Virus record (IMG/VR): IMGVR_UViG_3300042445_002263 | Span: 1-49,135 of that record | DNA from: a virus | Length of the DNA: 49,135 bases | Strand: one strand, 5' to 3' | Shown here: one piece after another, positions 8,108-16,531 of the stretch | Layout: each line of letters begins with the position of its first letter | Position numbering within the stretch: the first letter of the stretch is position 1 | Notes under the pieces: model-generated | What the model saw: the letters and a program-made list of their open reading frames with translations, nothing else | The model's database searches: none | What the model was told of the DNA's origin: nothing | Position numbers and translations under genes: made by a program

Positions 8108-8299
8108 TTATAGGTTTTCTATCTCTTGTTTTACTTCAACCCAATATTCTTCTCCTAATTCTGTATCACTATGAAATGATAATGCAAATATTATTTCATC
8201 TACTGCCGTTTTTGCAATTGCTTTTACATAGGAATCAGTAAATATAGCGGATAGTCTAAATTTATTTACTAAATCTTGTGCCTTTTCTTTTGGTGTCAT
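8108..8299 (-). CDS. Small MTPKEKA-family phage protein (copy 2)
   Basis: A 63-residue paralogue of the plus-strand protein at 1149-1352. It starts MTPKEKAQDLVNKF and ends EEYWVEVKQEIENL; the centre has diverged. The leader and first codons are identical over 35 bases to copy 1, and the last codons are nearly so. It sits between the 811-residue fibre and the promoter of the next fibre unit. Function unknown. Confidence 0.75.
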   Translation of the reverse strand: MTPKEKAQDLVNKFRLSAIFTDSYVKAIAKTAVDEIIFALSFHSDTELGEEYWVEVKQEIENL

Positions 8300-8317
8300 A
8301 ATATTGGTTTTGCCAAA
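8283..8317 (-). repeat. 35-bp inverted repeat, copy B
   Basis: Exact match on the opposite strand to 1131-1165. It covers the leader and first codons of the second MTPKEKA-family gene. Confidence 0.85.
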
Positions 8318-8321
8318 ATTA
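8314..8321 (-). promoter_or_regulatory. Candidate -7 box before MTPKEKA copy 2
   Basis: TAATTTTG fits TAnnTTTG and stands at the same distance (14 bases) from the ATG as the TATCTTTG box before copy 1. No clear -33 TTTG was found. It begins four bases after the stop codon of the 811-residue fibre gene. Confidence 0.4.
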
Positions 8322-8324
8322 GTA

Positions 8325-10760
8325 CTATTTGTTTATTAATTGTTTAAGTTCTTCTATTTGTGCTTGTTGTTCTTCAATTTTAGCCATACACTCTTGTAAT
8401 ACTTTTATAGTAGCGTGATGCAAATCAGCAGTATAAATTGCTTTTAATGGCTCTTCATTATTTACAATTTCATTGCCATCTTCATCTAATTTTGGCTTTT
8501 TATCCCATCCCTCTATATCTACAAATTCAGGAGCAATTTCCTCTACTTGTTGCGCAATTACGCCAATATTAAAATCATCGTGTGTTTGGTCCTTATATTT
8601 AAACTTAACAATCTCAATAGCTTTAAATTTATCCCAATAAGATTCTAGAGGAATAATATCTTTTTTAGTTCTTATATCGGATAAATTAACATCGTTTGCT
8701 TGATAGTTTGCAATACCCCCGTTTGAACGAACACCAAATCTTGCTCCTCCTGTATCAAAAGCATAAAAAAATTCACTTCCACCGCCATTTGGACTAGCTC
8801 CTGTGTAATGAACTATTACACCATAAGGGTCTGTTGATGCCGTATTTGTTATATAGGTAACCCAATTACCTGAAGTATTTACTCTTAATTCGTGATATAA
8901 TCCAGCATTATAATAAGTTGCGGTATTGCTTGCCTTTAAAAACCCTCCACTTGTAATACGCATACGTTCACTTCCACCATTCTCAAATATTGTGTTTGAA
9001 GCAAAAAAGTATAATTGTTTATTAGTACCTGTACTTCTTTCAATAGAGCCTATTACACTATTTGTACCATTATACCACATTTCAAGTCCATCTCCACTTG
9101 TAGGCGGAGAACCAGCTGATATTTTAATAGCACCCCCACTTGTAATACGCATTCTTTCAGTAAAGGTTGCGGTAGTTCCTGCAGTTCCCGAAGGTGCAGA
9201 AAACCATCTATGTTCACCTGAAATTTGTTGATATTCGGATGCGTAATCACTTATAATATATTTTCTTACTGAACCATCCCAATAATAATTTAAACCAAAA
9301 TATGTTGAAAAATCACTATAATTCCAAAAAGCACCTGCTTTTAATTGTATTGCCCTAACATCATTAGAAGTACTCCACGCACTAGGTGTAACTCCTATAC
9401 CTACATTGCCTGTTGGAGATATAGTCATTGCAGTAACATTAGAGCCACCGCTATTAACCACTCTAAATTGCATTCCTGTAGAATAATCGCTATTGTATGT
9501 ATTACCAAAATAAATACCCGCATTACCACCCGATGCATTTAATCCATAAGTTAATGAATTAAGATATGAAATAGTTGGTGATGTACCACTACCACCCGAT
9601 GGTAAATAAAACCCAGCATTTGCCGTTACACTACTAGAGAATGTAGCTGCTCCTGTGGTAGCAATAGATAACCCTGTTGAACCACTTGAGCCGTTTGGAT
9701 TAAGATTTAATGCTTTGCCTGTTCCTGCTACTAAAAATGATGTAGTAGCACCCCAAGTCCAAAATCCACCAACTGCTGCTGCTCCTAAAGTTATAGTATC
9801 ACCACTTTTTATTTCACCACTAAATGTTGCTGCTCCTGTGGATGCTAATGTTAAAGCTACGCTTGATGAACTTGTTGCAAATCTTAAACTTCTACCACCA
9901 CCTGCTGCATATAAAACTATATCAGCAGCGGATACCCCTGTTACAGGAGAATAGTTTGTACTTGCAGTATATAAAACACCATCTTCAGTACCACCTCTTT
10001 GTAATGAAACTACACCACTATATGAACCTGTGCTTCCACTTGCCGTTAAAAAAGCATTTGCAGTTCCTGTTGCTACTGCTGCAATATTACCACCTGCCGT
10101 TACACTACTACTAAAACTTGCACTTGTTCCACTCAATGCACCTGTAAACCTTCCTGTACCATTAACATCTAGCTTGTAGCCTGAATCGGTTGGTAAAGTA
10201 GTTCCTGCTCCTAAATAAACATTACCTGTACTAAATCCTACAAATCTTAAATTACCATTACCATCAGCTAAAATAACATTACTATCTAATGTTGTTGTTC
10301 CTGCATAATTACCAACTATGGTATTATATGAACCTGTGGTTATGTAGTATCCTGAACTTGTGCCTATTGCAGTATTATTTTGTCCTGTTGTATTATCATG
10401 CATTGATAATGAACCAACAGATACATTACTTGAACCTGATGTATTTGATAATAATGCTTGATATCCAATGGCAGCATTATAAATACCATTACTATTAGTA
10501 CTTAATGAATATGCTCCAAATGCTGAATTATAACTTCCTGTTGTATTTTGTGATAATGCTATATACCCAATAGCGGTATTAAAAGTACCTGAACCTGCTC
10601 CTTTACCTACTTTCACTCCGTTGATTGTTGCATCTAAAGAAAAGGTTGCACTTGTACCACTCAATGCTCCTGTTAAAGTTCCCCCTGTTAATGGTAATAA
10701 ACTACTTGTAGCTACACCGCTATCAGTTAGAATGTTGTTTGTTATATTAGCTATTGCCAT
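8325..10760 (-). CDS. Tail fibre/adhesin with YadA-head-like repeats and S74 chaperone
   Basis: An 811-residue protein. Residues about 50-165 contain repeated NTAIG / NSAFG / NAAIG / NVSVG units spaced by about 23 residues. This is the pattern of the left-handed beta-roll heads of trimeric autotransporter adhesins (YadA). The middle is long, Gly/Ser/Thr-rich beta structure with recurring phrases such as TGAATFSSSVTA and MRITSGG, consistent with a trimeric beta-helical shaft. The C-terminus (about 700-811) is an S74-type chaperone: NLSDIRTKKDI, FNIGVIAQQVEEIAPEFV, then a coiled helix. In that family the chaperone drives trimerisation and is released by cutting before the Ser-Asp. It lacks the Gly-X-Ser arrays of its two neighbours. 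Confidence 0.8.
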   Translation of the reverse strand: MAIANITNNILTDSGVATSSLLPLTGGTLTGALSGTSATFSLDATINGVKVGKGAGSGTFNTAIGYIALSQNTTGSYNSAFGAYSLSTNSNGIYNAAIGYQALLSNTSGSSNVSVGSLSMHDNTTGQNNTAIGTSSGYYITTGSYNTIVGNYAGTTTLDSNVILADGNGNLRFVGFSTGNVYLGAGTTLPTDSGYKLDVNGTGRFTGALSGTSASFSSSVTAGGNIAAVATGTANAFLTASGSTGSYSGVVSLQRGGTEDGVLYTASTNYSPVTGVSAADIVLYAAGGGRSLRFATSSSSVALTLASTGAATFSGEIKSGDTITLGAAAVGGFWTWGATTSFLVAGTGKALNLNPNGSSGSTGLSIATTGAATFSSSVTANAGFYLPSGGSGTSPTISYLNSLTYGLNASGGNAGIYFGNTYNSDYSTGMQFRVVNSGGSNVTAMTISPTGNVGIGVTPSAWSTSNDVRAIQLKAGAFWNYSDFSTYFGLNYYWDGSVRKYIISDYASEYQQISGEHRWFSAPSGTAGTTATFTERMRITSGGAIKISAGSPPTSGDGLEMWYNGTNSVIGSIERSTGTNKQLYFFASNTIFENGGSERMRITSGGFLKASNTATYYNAGLYHELRVNTSGNWVTYITNTASTDPYGVIVHYTGASPNGGGSEFFYAFDTGGARFGVRSNGGIANYQANDVNLSDIRTKKDIIPLESYWDKFKAIEIVKFKYKDQTHDDFNIGVIAQQVEEIAPEFVDIEGWDKKPKLDEDGNEIVNNEEPLKAIYTADLHHATIKVLQECMAKIEEQQAQIEELKQLINK

Positions 10761-10761
10761 A

Positions 10762-11076
10762 TTAGAAAGGATTTGGTAAGACTACTGTCTTTGGGTTAAT
10801 TATATTGTCTAATTGAACTGCTAATTCTGCATCTAAAGCTACTACATCTGTTCCTTCATTTAACCAACCACATACTATGTCATAAGTTAAATCCTCATAA
10901 GGAATGAATCCTTCACTTGGTGGAGTTAATCCTACACATACAGGTATTTGAGTTGAAGTAGTTTCATCGCTAATTTGTCTGTAAGCGTTTACTTGTATTA
11001 CTACATCAGTCATATTATCTATTGCTTTTGCAGTTACCATTGAATCTTGTGGGATTACCCATTGAAAAGTTGCCAT
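10762..11076 (-). CDS. Small structural protein, DUF7936-like
   Basis: A 104-residue protein. It opens with ATFQWVIPQ and carries GFIPYEDLTYDIVCGWLNEG, followed by an acidic helix and NPKTVVLPNPF. This layout (PYEDLT, then GW, then an NP-rich end) resembles the DUF7936 family of small proteins found beside phage fibre genes. The role is unknown, possibly fibre attachment or assembly. It lies between two large fibre genes with one base to the next start, so it is surely co-expressed with them. Confidence 0.6.
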   Translation of the reverse strand: MATFQWVIPQDSMVTAKAIDNMTDVVIQVNAYRQISDETTSTQIPVCVGLTPPSEGFIPYEDLTYDIVCGWLNEGTDVVALDAELAVQLDNIINPKTVVLPNPF

Positions 11077-11094
11077 TTTATATTATTTAAATTG

Positions 11095-14000
11095 TTATAC
11101 CATTGTAAGGCTCTTCCATCCGCTTGATGTATAAATATAAAGACCTTCAACCGAATCAGTACAATAAAATATTAAACCAATTGCTGGACTTGTAATTGCA
11201 GTTCTTTGTGCATTTGTTCCTCTTGGTGGTAGGAAGCCTTGAGTAGTTGATGTTATTGCTAGTTTAGCTGATGCTATATCTGTTGGAGTATTGCCGCCAC
11301 CTATATTAACATTACCATTTCCAAATATTCTCATTTTCTCATTCCAATCGTTTGTAGAAAATGTAATTGGTTGAGAAGAAGTTGTAGTATTAAATGATAA
11401 TTGTGAAGCACCTGATAAAGCAAAAGCATAAGCAGTATTAGGAATAAGACTATTATATGTAGATGCACCGCTTGGATGGTATCCAAAGCCTAATGTATTA
11501 TTAGCTAAATCTTGACCTATTCTTATATTGTTTGCACCCGTTGTACTTGTATTAACAATATTTAATGAACTACCCGAACCGCTATCATTTCTTGATATAG
11601 TTGTTATACCTTGTAATCTTGTAGTGCCATTTACATCTAATAAAAAAGTAGATGAAGTTGTGCCAATAAGTAATTGACCTGCCATATAGTTAGCAGCAGT
11701 TCCTGCCATATACAAGTTCCATCTGTTCGTACCACTTGCTATGTTTCCGTAAAATCCGTAATTATTAGTTGCACCTGTCATTGATGAATTTACTAAAAAC
11801 CCAAATTGATTAGTAACAGTTGAACCTAAACCAAAAGTTCCTTGATTAGCAATATAATGTGTAATAGTACCAATTGTAAAAGTAGTAGCAGCAGTACTTG
11901 CTAAAGTAGCATTATATGAAGTACTTGTTGTTACATCAGATTGTATTACTCCATCAGATTGAATACCAGATGAAGTTGTTGCTCCTGTAATATTTTTACT
12001 TACTCTTAAACTATATCCTGTCAAACTTGTAGTACCAATTCCTAATGAACCATTAGCATCTAAACGCATATATTCTGTTGCAGTAAAAGTTTCGTCAGCT
12101 GCACCAATTAAAGATGAAAATGCTAAAAAGTTATTTGATGTACCTACACCTGTACCTACTCCTGATGTTATTCTAAATCCTGAAGCTGTTCCTTTATTTT
12201 TTGATATTGCTAAAGAAAGGTCAAGATTTATTGTTGATGCTTGACTATAAACACCACCTAAAATTCTATGTATTATACTTGTTTGTCCATAAGCCATTAA
12301 GAAAGAAGGCGAACCTGTATTTCTGAATCCATCATATTCGGTGGTAGTATAACCATTACCTAATTGTAAAGGAGCAAGAGGAGCTGCTGTACCAACACCC
12401 ATATCGCCATTTACAAATGTATTAGAACCTAATGTAATCAAAGTACCTGTATCAGTAATATTACTATTTCCTATTGTAGAAGCAGCAGTAAATTTAGGTA
12501 AGGTGTTTGTTGTACCTGTTCCTGTTATTACACCTACGGGAGTTGTTCCACTAGTCCCTTGCGCACCTGAAGTACCTGAAAGACCACTTGTTCCGCTTGA
12601 ACCGCTTGAACCACTGCTACCGCTAGAGCCACTAGACCCCGAAGAACCACTTGAACCTGAAGTACCTGTTGTACCACTCGTTCCTGAAGTACCTGAAGTT
12701 CCGCTAAAAGCAGATGTAGCTACAAATATTGGATGGTTATTAGCAAACCCTGTCGTTCCCGTTCCTGCTGATGATACCAATGTAACAGGTATTGTCCAAT
12801 AGGTTGGAGAAACATAAGTAGGGGTAGCGCTAATTGTCCATACTTGATAGTTAGCTGAATTATTTCTGTCTTGTATTGTTAACTTTTGCCCTGTTTGCCA
12901 TAAAGCTATAAATATATCAATATCTGTTATCGGAGTATCTGTTAAGTGATTTATGTTTATTTGGGTAGCACTTATTTGTGTTGCATTATTCCAAAGAATA
13001 TGTCCACTTGAAGGCGCACCCGTAAAAGTATTTGCATCAGCTTCGTATAAAAATAAATTATTTGATATGCCATTAGCACCACTTGTACCCGTTGTACCAC
13101 TTGTACCCGTTGTACCCGAAGTACCCGTAGTTCCTGATGTTCCTGTTGTACCGCTAGTCCCACTAGTACCTGTTGTACCACTAGAGCCATCACCACCACT
13201 CGCACCATCCAAGTTTACTGTCCAAGCACTAAAAGTTCCACTACCTACTGTTCTAGTAGGAGCTAAAAATACTAAAGCGCCTGTACCTGCATTATATGAT
13301 ACTACCTCACTCTCTTGAAAGTTTGCAGCATCATAGACTATAATTATTGATTGAGCAGGGCTATATCCCAATAGTGTTCCTACTGTTAAGGTTCCTGCAT
13401 TACCTAAAGTAAAAGTTGTAGTAGATGTTGTTCTATATCTATCTCCTGAAAGACCTGATGTACCTGTAGTACCCGAAGTGCCATCAACCCCAGATGTTCC
13501 TGAAGAACCACTAGTCGCCGATGTTCCTGATGAACCTGAAGTACCACTTGACCCTGAAGAGCCACTACTACCACTGCTACCACTAGTACCATCAATACCC
13601 GAAGTACCGCTAGAACCACTGCTTCCGCTAGTAGCACTTGTTCCTGAACTGCCACTGCTTCCAGAAGTACCGCTAGTTCCATTAATCCCTGATGTTCCTG
13701 AAGTACCATCACCACCCGAAGCACCATCTAGGTTTACTGTCCAACTAGAAAAAGTTCCACCACCGACAACCCTACTAGGGTCGCCAAAAACTATTTCCCC
13801 TGTAACCACATTATAAGAAACAACCTCACATTCTTGAAAGTGAGTATTATCATGTACTACAACGATTGATTGTGCAGGAGAGTATGATAAACCGGGTGAA
13901 ACCATTAAGTAACCACCCGTTCCTAAAGTAAATATTGAAACTGATATGGTATAATACTTATCACCACCAATACCAGAAGTACCTGTTGTACCAGAAGTAC

Positions 14001-14436
14001 CAGCTGTGCCACTTGTACCCGAAGTACCTGAAGATGCCACATAGCTAGATACAAAATTATCTATTTCTACATTATCACCTACTTGAAGAGGATTATTAAG
14101 TATTACATTGAAACCATCTGTCGCTGTATAATCGCTTGGAAATAATTTTACCCCGTTCACAAAAACATCAATCATCCCATTTTCATAACCACTAGGCACA
14201 TTAAAAGTAGTTTGCCCCGCTGTCGCCACATAATTAAAAACAATTCTTGCGCTTGTACCTGCGAATCCGCTAGTTCCCGCTGTTCCTGAAGTCCCTGCCG
14301 AACCTGAAGTACCGCTAGTACCTGCTGTTCCTGAAGTTATATTTCCAACAGAAGTTACTATACCATTATTGGCAATAAGAACTCCGTTTAAGTCCCTTAT
14401 TTGTAAATCACCTGTTATTATTGATTGTATTGCCAT
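11095..14436 (-). CDS. Long tail fibre with five Gly-X-Ser arrays and two repeated beta modules
   Basis: A 1113-residue protein and the largest fibre. Residues about 1-33 are a head motif. Gly-X-Ser arrays lie near 34-62, 137-160, 233-333, 410-458 and 578-640. Between arrays, residues about 160-233 and 334-410 are two copies of a roughly 75-residue beta module starting GDKYYTIS or GDRYRTTS and ending WTVNLDGASGG. The same module occurs once in the 636-residue fibre. Residues about 640-1050 are beta-rich with recurring NGDMGVGT- and GSLGIGT-type phrases. The end, GFLPPRGTNAQRTAI followed by EGLYIYTSSGWKSL, is a tip type common in Bacteroidota phage fibres. There is no S74 chaperone, unlike the two fibre genes downstream. 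Confidence 0.8.
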   Translation of the reverse strand: MAIQSIITGDLQIRDLNGVLIANNGIVTSVGNITSGTAGTSGTSGSAGTSGTAGTSGFAGTSARIVFNYVATAGQTTFNVPSGYENGMIDVFVNGVKLFPSDYTATDGFNVILNNPLQVGDNVEIDNFVSSYVASSGTSGTSGTAGTSGTTGTSGIGGDKYYTISVSIFTLGTGGYLMVSPGLSYSPAQSIVVVHDNTHFQECEVVSYNVVTGEIVFGDPSRVVGGGTFSSWTVNLDGASGGDGTSGTSGINGTSGTSGSSGSSGTSATSGSSGSSGTSGIDGTSGSSGSSGSSGSSGTSGSSGTSATSGSSGTSGVDGTSGTTGTSGLSGDRYRTTSTTTFTLGNAGTLTVGTLLGYSPAQSIIIVYDAANFQESEVVSYNAGTGALVFLAPTRTVGSGTFSAWTVNLDGASGGDGSSGTTGTSGTSGTTGTSGTTGTSGTTGTSGTTGTSGANGISNNLFLYEADANTFTGAPSSGHILWNNATQISATQININHLTDTPITDIDIFIALWQTGQKLTIQDRNNSANYQVWTISATPTYVSPTYWTIPVTLVSSAGTGTTGFANNHPIFVATSAFSGTSGTSGTSGTTGTSGSSGSSGSSGSSGSSGSSGSSGTSGLSGTSGAQGTSGTTPVGVITGTGTTNTLPKFTAASTIGNSNITDTGTLITLGSNTFVNGDMGVGTAAPLAPLQLGNGYTTTEYDGFRNTGSPSFLMAYGQTSIIHRILGGVYSQASTINLDLSLAISKNKGTASGFRITSGVGTGVGTSNNFLAFSSLIGAADETFTATEYMRLDANGSLGIGTTSLTGYSLRVSKNITGATTSSGIQSDGVIQSDVTTSTSYNATLASTAATTFTIGTITHYIANQGTFGLGSTVTNQFGFLVNSSMTGATNNYGFYGNIASGTNRWNLYMAGTAANYMAGQLLIGTTSSTFLLDVNGTTRLQGITTISRNDSGSGSSLNIVNTSTTGANNIRIGQDLANNTLGFGYHPSGASTYNSLIPNTAYAFALSGASQLSFNTTTSSQPITFSTNDWNEKMRIFGNGNVNIGGGNTPTDIASAKLAITSTTQGFLPPRGTNAQRTAITSPAIGLIFYCTDSVEGLYIYTSSGWKSLTMV
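12540..12705 (-). repeat. Gly-X-Ser array in the 1113-residue fibre (distal)
   Basis: Triplet coding repeat for GTS and GSS units in 9-base steps with varied synonymous codons. Confidence 0.8.
13065..13210 (-). repeat. Gly-X-Ser array in the 1113-residue fibre (central)
   Basis: Triplet coding repeat dominated by GTT-GTS pairs, directly after the second beta module. Confidence 0.8.
13435..13735 (-). repeat. Gly-X-Ser array in the 1113-residue fibre (between beta modules)
   Basis: The longest array of this fibre: about 100 residues of GTS, GSS and ATS triplets joining the two copies of the beta module. Confidence 0.8.
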
Positions 14437-14447
14437 TAAGCTAAATT

Positions 14448-14966
14448 TTAATATACTATGATTTTTACATATTCACCTGTTACAAAAGGAACTGTGGCAG
14501 CAACTGTTAAAGTTCCTGTCGCAATATCCCACCTAACCTGATTTAATACAGGCACTCCTGATAAAATTATTTCCCCTACATCTATACCACCTCTACTTGC
14601 GTAAAGTAATGTTTTCCCAATAGCTTGAGCAAATATAATAGATACGCTTCCGGTACTTGCAAACGCACTGTACTGTTCAGGTACTCTTGCGCCTCCACCA
14701 CTAGAAGGGTCAACTACATATCCCGCAAGTCCCATTAAAGCCTCTGCCTCAAATGCATATCCACCACACATACCATAAACATATTCAGTAAAACCTGCTA
14801 AATTTATTCCTGTATAATTTGTAGAATTAACCCACTCTAATGCACGAGCCTCTATAGAAATTTTATTAGGCAATTCAATATCATTCTCTTGATTTAATTC
14901 AATAGCTTTTATAACAACAGATACTGTAACCTTTGCTATCTCTATAACATCCACTGTATTTAACAT
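14448..14966 (-). CDS. Hypothetical tail-associated structural protein
   Basis: A 172-residue protein. The first 30 residues are helical (EIAKVTVSVVIKAIELNQEN); the rest is Gly/Ser/Val-rich with a GGGAR loop and a beta-type ending (TVAATVPFVTGEYVKIIVY). No family recognised. Its ATG overlaps the stop of the 178-residue gene by one base (TAATG), and it precedes the longest fibre by 11 bases, so a tail or fibre-connector role is likely from context. Confidence 0.6.
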   Translation of the reverse strand: MLNTVDVIEIAKVTVSVVIKAIELNQENDIELPNKISIEARALEWVNSTNYTGINLAGFTEYVYGMCGGYAFEAEALMGLAGYVVDPSSGGGARVPEQYSAFASTGSVSIIFAQAIGKTLLYASRGGIDVGEIILSGVPVLNQVRWDIATGTLTVAATVPFVTGEYVKIIVY

Positions 14967-15502
14967 TAGAATACTAATTTAGGATTGTCAATAATAAACT
15001 TCGCTTTATTTAATGATAATTGCGCAATCGTAATCCCTGCGCCAAATGACACTGCATCATCAGCAGCATCTATATAAGTATTTAATGCCTTTTTAGTAGA
15101 CAACCAGTTAGCGCCATCTAATAAACTAGGACTTGAAACTTGCGCTTTTGACAACTTTGTGTTATAAATTTTTGCATATGTTGAAAAACAATAAGATGCG
15201 CTTTTATTATACAAGACAACGGTATCACCTACGGTAGAGGTTGCGCTTCTCCATTCTACTGTAATATTTAATGCATAATCTTTATCAAGCACATCAAAAC
15301 TAATTGTACTACCGCTTGCTAAAGACCATATTTCATAATCTGTAGTTGTCCCTTCTTCAACAAGATATGTGCCATCTGATTTTTGCATATATACATATCG
15401 CACAGTTATTGAAGAGTCTGTTCCAGTACTTGTATCTGTAAATACAATTAAACTTGGATTTGATACATATTGCGCTACTGTAAAATTTGGTACTAAAGGC
15501 AT
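14966..15502 (-). CDS. Hypothetical tail-associated structural protein
   Basis: I chose the ATG at 15502 (178 residues, MPLVPNFTVAQYV). A longer frame starting with TTG at 15529 would run through the -7 box at 15518-15525. The N-terminal half looks like an Ig-type beta sandwich (VFTDTSTGTDSSITVRYVYM; ISFDVLDKDYALNITVEWRS). The C-terminal half is helical (LLDGANWLSTKKALNTYIDAA). No named family. It is the first gene after a terminator and a promoter-like box, so it opens the fibre transcript. Confidence 0.6.
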   Translation of the reverse strand: MPLVPNFTVAQYVSNPSLIVFTDTSTGTDSSITVRYVYMQKSDGTYLVEEGTTTDYEIWSLASGSTISFDVLDKDYALNITVEWRSATSTVGDTVVLYNKSASYCFSTYAKIYNTKLSKAQVSSPSLLDGANWLSTKKALNTYIDAADDAVSFGAGITIAQLSLNKAKFIIDNPKLVF

Positions 15503-15517
15503 AATATAAACTTTTAC

Positions 15518-15525
15518 CAAAAATA
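15518..15525 (-). promoter_or_regulatory. Candidate -7 box for the fibre operon
   Basis: TATTTTTG fits TAnnTTTG, 15 bases before the ATG at 15502. TTTA at 15545-15548 lies 19 bases upstream, one base off the TTTG -33 box. It follows directly on a terminator, where re-initiation would be expected. Confidence 0.45.
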
Positions 15526-15549
15526 CCAAAAAATAATAGTATTATAAAT

Positions 15550-15584
15550 AAAAAGCTCCTACTTTTTTTAAGTAAGAGCTTTCT
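15550..15584 (-). terminator. Rho-independent terminator
   Basis: On the minus strand a 13-base stem (AAAGCTCTTACTT with AAGTAGGAGCTTT, one G-U pair) encloses a short A-rich loop and is followed by a T-run. It closes the transcript of the 300-residue gene ahead of the tail genes. Confidence 0.8.
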
Positions 15585-15604
15585 TGTAAATAATTAAATT
15601 AATT

Positions 15605-16507
15605 CTATACCACTTCTGGTTCAGTTAATTGTTTATTAATATTATCTAAAACTTGTTTACCATTCTTTGCAGAATTAATAAATTGAGTTAAAGCTTCTGT
15701 AACATTTCCTCTATCTTCTTTTGATATAGTTGTTATTTCTTGAGAACCAAGAGTAACTTTTCCTGTTGCAATATCAAATTTAAGAATATCGGAATCTAAT
15801 GCTTTTCTAACAGATGCTTTAATTGGTTTATTAGGGTCATTATAAACTCTTAAAAACTCTTCAGGTTTAGTACGAGCTAAATCAGCTACTTGAGCTAAAA
15901 TAACTTCATCATCAGTAAATTCATTCCAATTTAATGATGCACCAATTTGACGAGCTTCGGAAGGTTTTAATTTGGTAACAATATTTATTGCCTCTTTTAA
16001 TGTGTTAAAGCCAGTCATAACTTTTTGACTTGTAACTTTTTGATTAATAACCTTGCACATAGGAGCTTTGCTTTTATCTCTTCCAGCTTCTCCTAAAATG
16101 CTATCTTGATTCCAATTTGAAATCATCAAAAACTCATACAACTCTTCATCTCTTTGGTTTCCACCGGTTAATGAAAACTTACCTCCGAATTTAAAATCTC
16201 CAGAGCCATCACTAATCCCCGGCATAAAAAATCTTTCTCTAGGATTATCATCTCTATCCCATGAATCAGCAACTACGATATCTACCCAAGAGCTTCCTTC
16301 TTTTATATAAGGGTCTTTAATTCTATCCCTTAAAGGAATATTTGCTTTAGGATAAAGCATAGGACTTTTTTGTCTTTCTTTTTCATCAGGGTCATTGTTC
16401 TTTTGACCGGTAAGCATTTCAAATGTGATTGTTTGACCAACCTCTAACGCAGGAATTTGTTTTTTTAATTCCTCTGAAATCGCGTTGAATTTTCCAACTA
16501 CTTGCAT
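15605..16507 (-). CDS. Hypothetical capsid-neighbour structural protein
   Basis: A 300-residue protein. It begins MQVVGKFNAISEELKKQIPAL, has a polar mid-part with RDRIKDPYIKEG and RERFFMPGISDGSGDFKFGGKF, and ends in helical segments (VTEALTQFINSAKNGKQVLD). No family I can name. It is ended by a terminator and, apart from the homing endonuclease, follows the capsid gene. A minor capsid, head-decoration or connector role is inference from position. Confidence 0.55.
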   Translation of the reverse strand: MQVVGKFNAISEELKKQIPALEVGQTITFEMLTGQKNNDPDEKERQKSPMLYPKANIPLRDRIKDPYIKEGSSWVDIVVADSWDRDDNPRERFFMPGISDGSGDFKFGGKFSLTGGNQRDEELYEFLMISNWNQDSILGEAGRDKSKAPMCKVINQKVTSQKVMTGFNTLKEAINIVTKLKPSEARQIGASLNWNEFTDDEVILAQVADLARTKPEEFLRVYNDPNKPIKASVRKALDSDILKFDIATGKVTLGSQEITTISKEDRGNVTEALTQFINSAKNGKQVLDNINKQLTEPEVV

Positions 16508-16531
16508 ATTGTGTGTTTTTTTGTTATGAAA

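Noticed and set aside
13404-13727. Minus-strand Val/Leu/Gln-rich ORFs in alternate frames (also 7391-7660 and 12972-13208)
   Set aside because: Frame-shifted readings of the same triplet repeats, without leaders.
15503-15529. N-terminal extension of the 178-residue tail gene from a TTG
   Set aside because: The extension overlaps the -7 box and an ATG with normal leader lies at 15502.
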